A DNA stretch of 5,241 bases from SAR324 cluster bacterium (lineage in GTDB: Bacteria; Bdellovibrionota; UBA2361; JAAZON01): contig JAAZON010000656.1 of NCBI GenBank assembly GCA_012797725.1, positions 1 through 5,241 of the forward strand, in the 5' to 3' direction. Shown in pieces: positions 5,166-5,241 of this stretch; within the stretch, counting starts at the first letter, position 1; each line of letters begins with the position of its first letter. The translations under genes and the position numbers were made by a program. A model generated the notes under the pieces. It was not told where the DNA came from, ran no database searches, and was given only the letters and a program-made list of their open reading frames with translations.

Positions 5166-5241
5166 TCAGTACTTGAGCATGCTTTTGGAGTAACTGTCTA
5201 TAATAGGCACAAGTTCGGGAATATCATTCAAAATGGGACTA
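5166..5241 (-). CDS. Possible C-terminal end of a minus-strand gene entering from the right
   Basis: On the minus strand a frame is open from the window edge (first full codon at 5240) to TGA at 5168-5166. It gives 24 residues with protein-like character, including NDIPELVPIID and ending SKSMLKY. About a third of random frames stay open this long, so the evidence is weak. If real, it would lie 265 bases upstream of the 638-residue gene on the same strand, and the dyad at 5164-5178 would overlap its stop codon. Confidence 0.22.
   Translation of the reverse strand, partial: SPILNDIPELVPIIDSYSKSMLKY

Larger units (their letters stand above)
4902..5241. other. AT-rich upstream region at the right edge
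   Basis: The region upstream of the 638-residue gene holds the two inverted repeats listed separately and an 8-bp tandem repeat at 5068-5083 (ATTATCTA then ATTATCTG). It also has a run of seven T at 5095-5101 without a clear stem before it, a dyad GCTCA/TGAGC at 5164-5178, and a plus-strand TATAAT at 5199-5204 with no -35 at proper spacing. Only tiny frames of under 20 codons lie between 4902 and 5165. The last 76 bases may be the end of another minus-strand gene. Confidence 0.5.

Noticed and set aside
5164..5204. Dyad GCTCA/TGAGC, palindrome AGCATGCT and plus-strand TATAAT as a divergent promoter with operator
   Set aside because: The nearest TTGAGC is 20 bases from the TATAAT, too far for a normal promoter, and no start codon with a well-placed ribosome site follows before the window ends.

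Overview
The window looks like a bacterial accessory region of moderate G+C (roughly mid-40s percent by eye). Two of the genes have Shine-Dalgarno sequences in good positions (AGGAG or GAGG six bases before an ATG). None of the proteins matches a family I recognise with confidence, so the taxon stays open. There are no tRNA or rRNA genes, CRISPR arrays, transposases or housekeeping genes to anchor it. Coding density is low for bacteria: about 78 percent of the window, with three gaps of 563, 248 and about 340 bases.

Layout from left to right. (1) Positions 1-1126, minus strand: the first 375 codons of a gene that runs off the left edge. It encodes a proline-rich N-terminal tail, a charged helical middle and a glycine-zipper hydrophobic segment near the point where it is cut off. 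(2) Positions 1127-1689: a divergent intergenic region with weak promoter-like elements, a 10-bp tandem repeat, several dyads and a terminator-like hairpin, which has no convincing gene in front of it. (3) Positions 1690-2733, plus strand: a 347-residue exported protein with a signal sequence, a long Pro/Ser/Thr/Gln linker and a cysteine-containing domain. (4) Positions 2734-2981: the gap between convergent genes, with no strong terminator. (5) Positions 2982-4898, minus strand: a 638-residue alanine/glycine-rich helical protein with one strongly hydrophobic segment, a polybasic patch and a disordered Ser/Thr/Asn-rich tail. (6) Positions 4902-5241: an AT-rich upstream region with overlapping dyads next to the start of that gene, and at the right edge a possible C-terminal fragment of another minus-strand frame.

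The three genes are not a compact operon: the two minus-strand genes are separated by the oppositely oriented exported-protein gene. They do share a style, with long low-complexity tails or linkers joined to helical parts. Each also has one hydrophobic or glycine-rich segment that could touch a membrane. This would fit a set of envelope or secreted proteins, possibly a membrane-active or secreted pair beside an exported partner. That is inference from architecture only; no catalytic motif, toxin/immunity signature or secretion-apparatus component is visible, and no new system can be claimed from this window alone.
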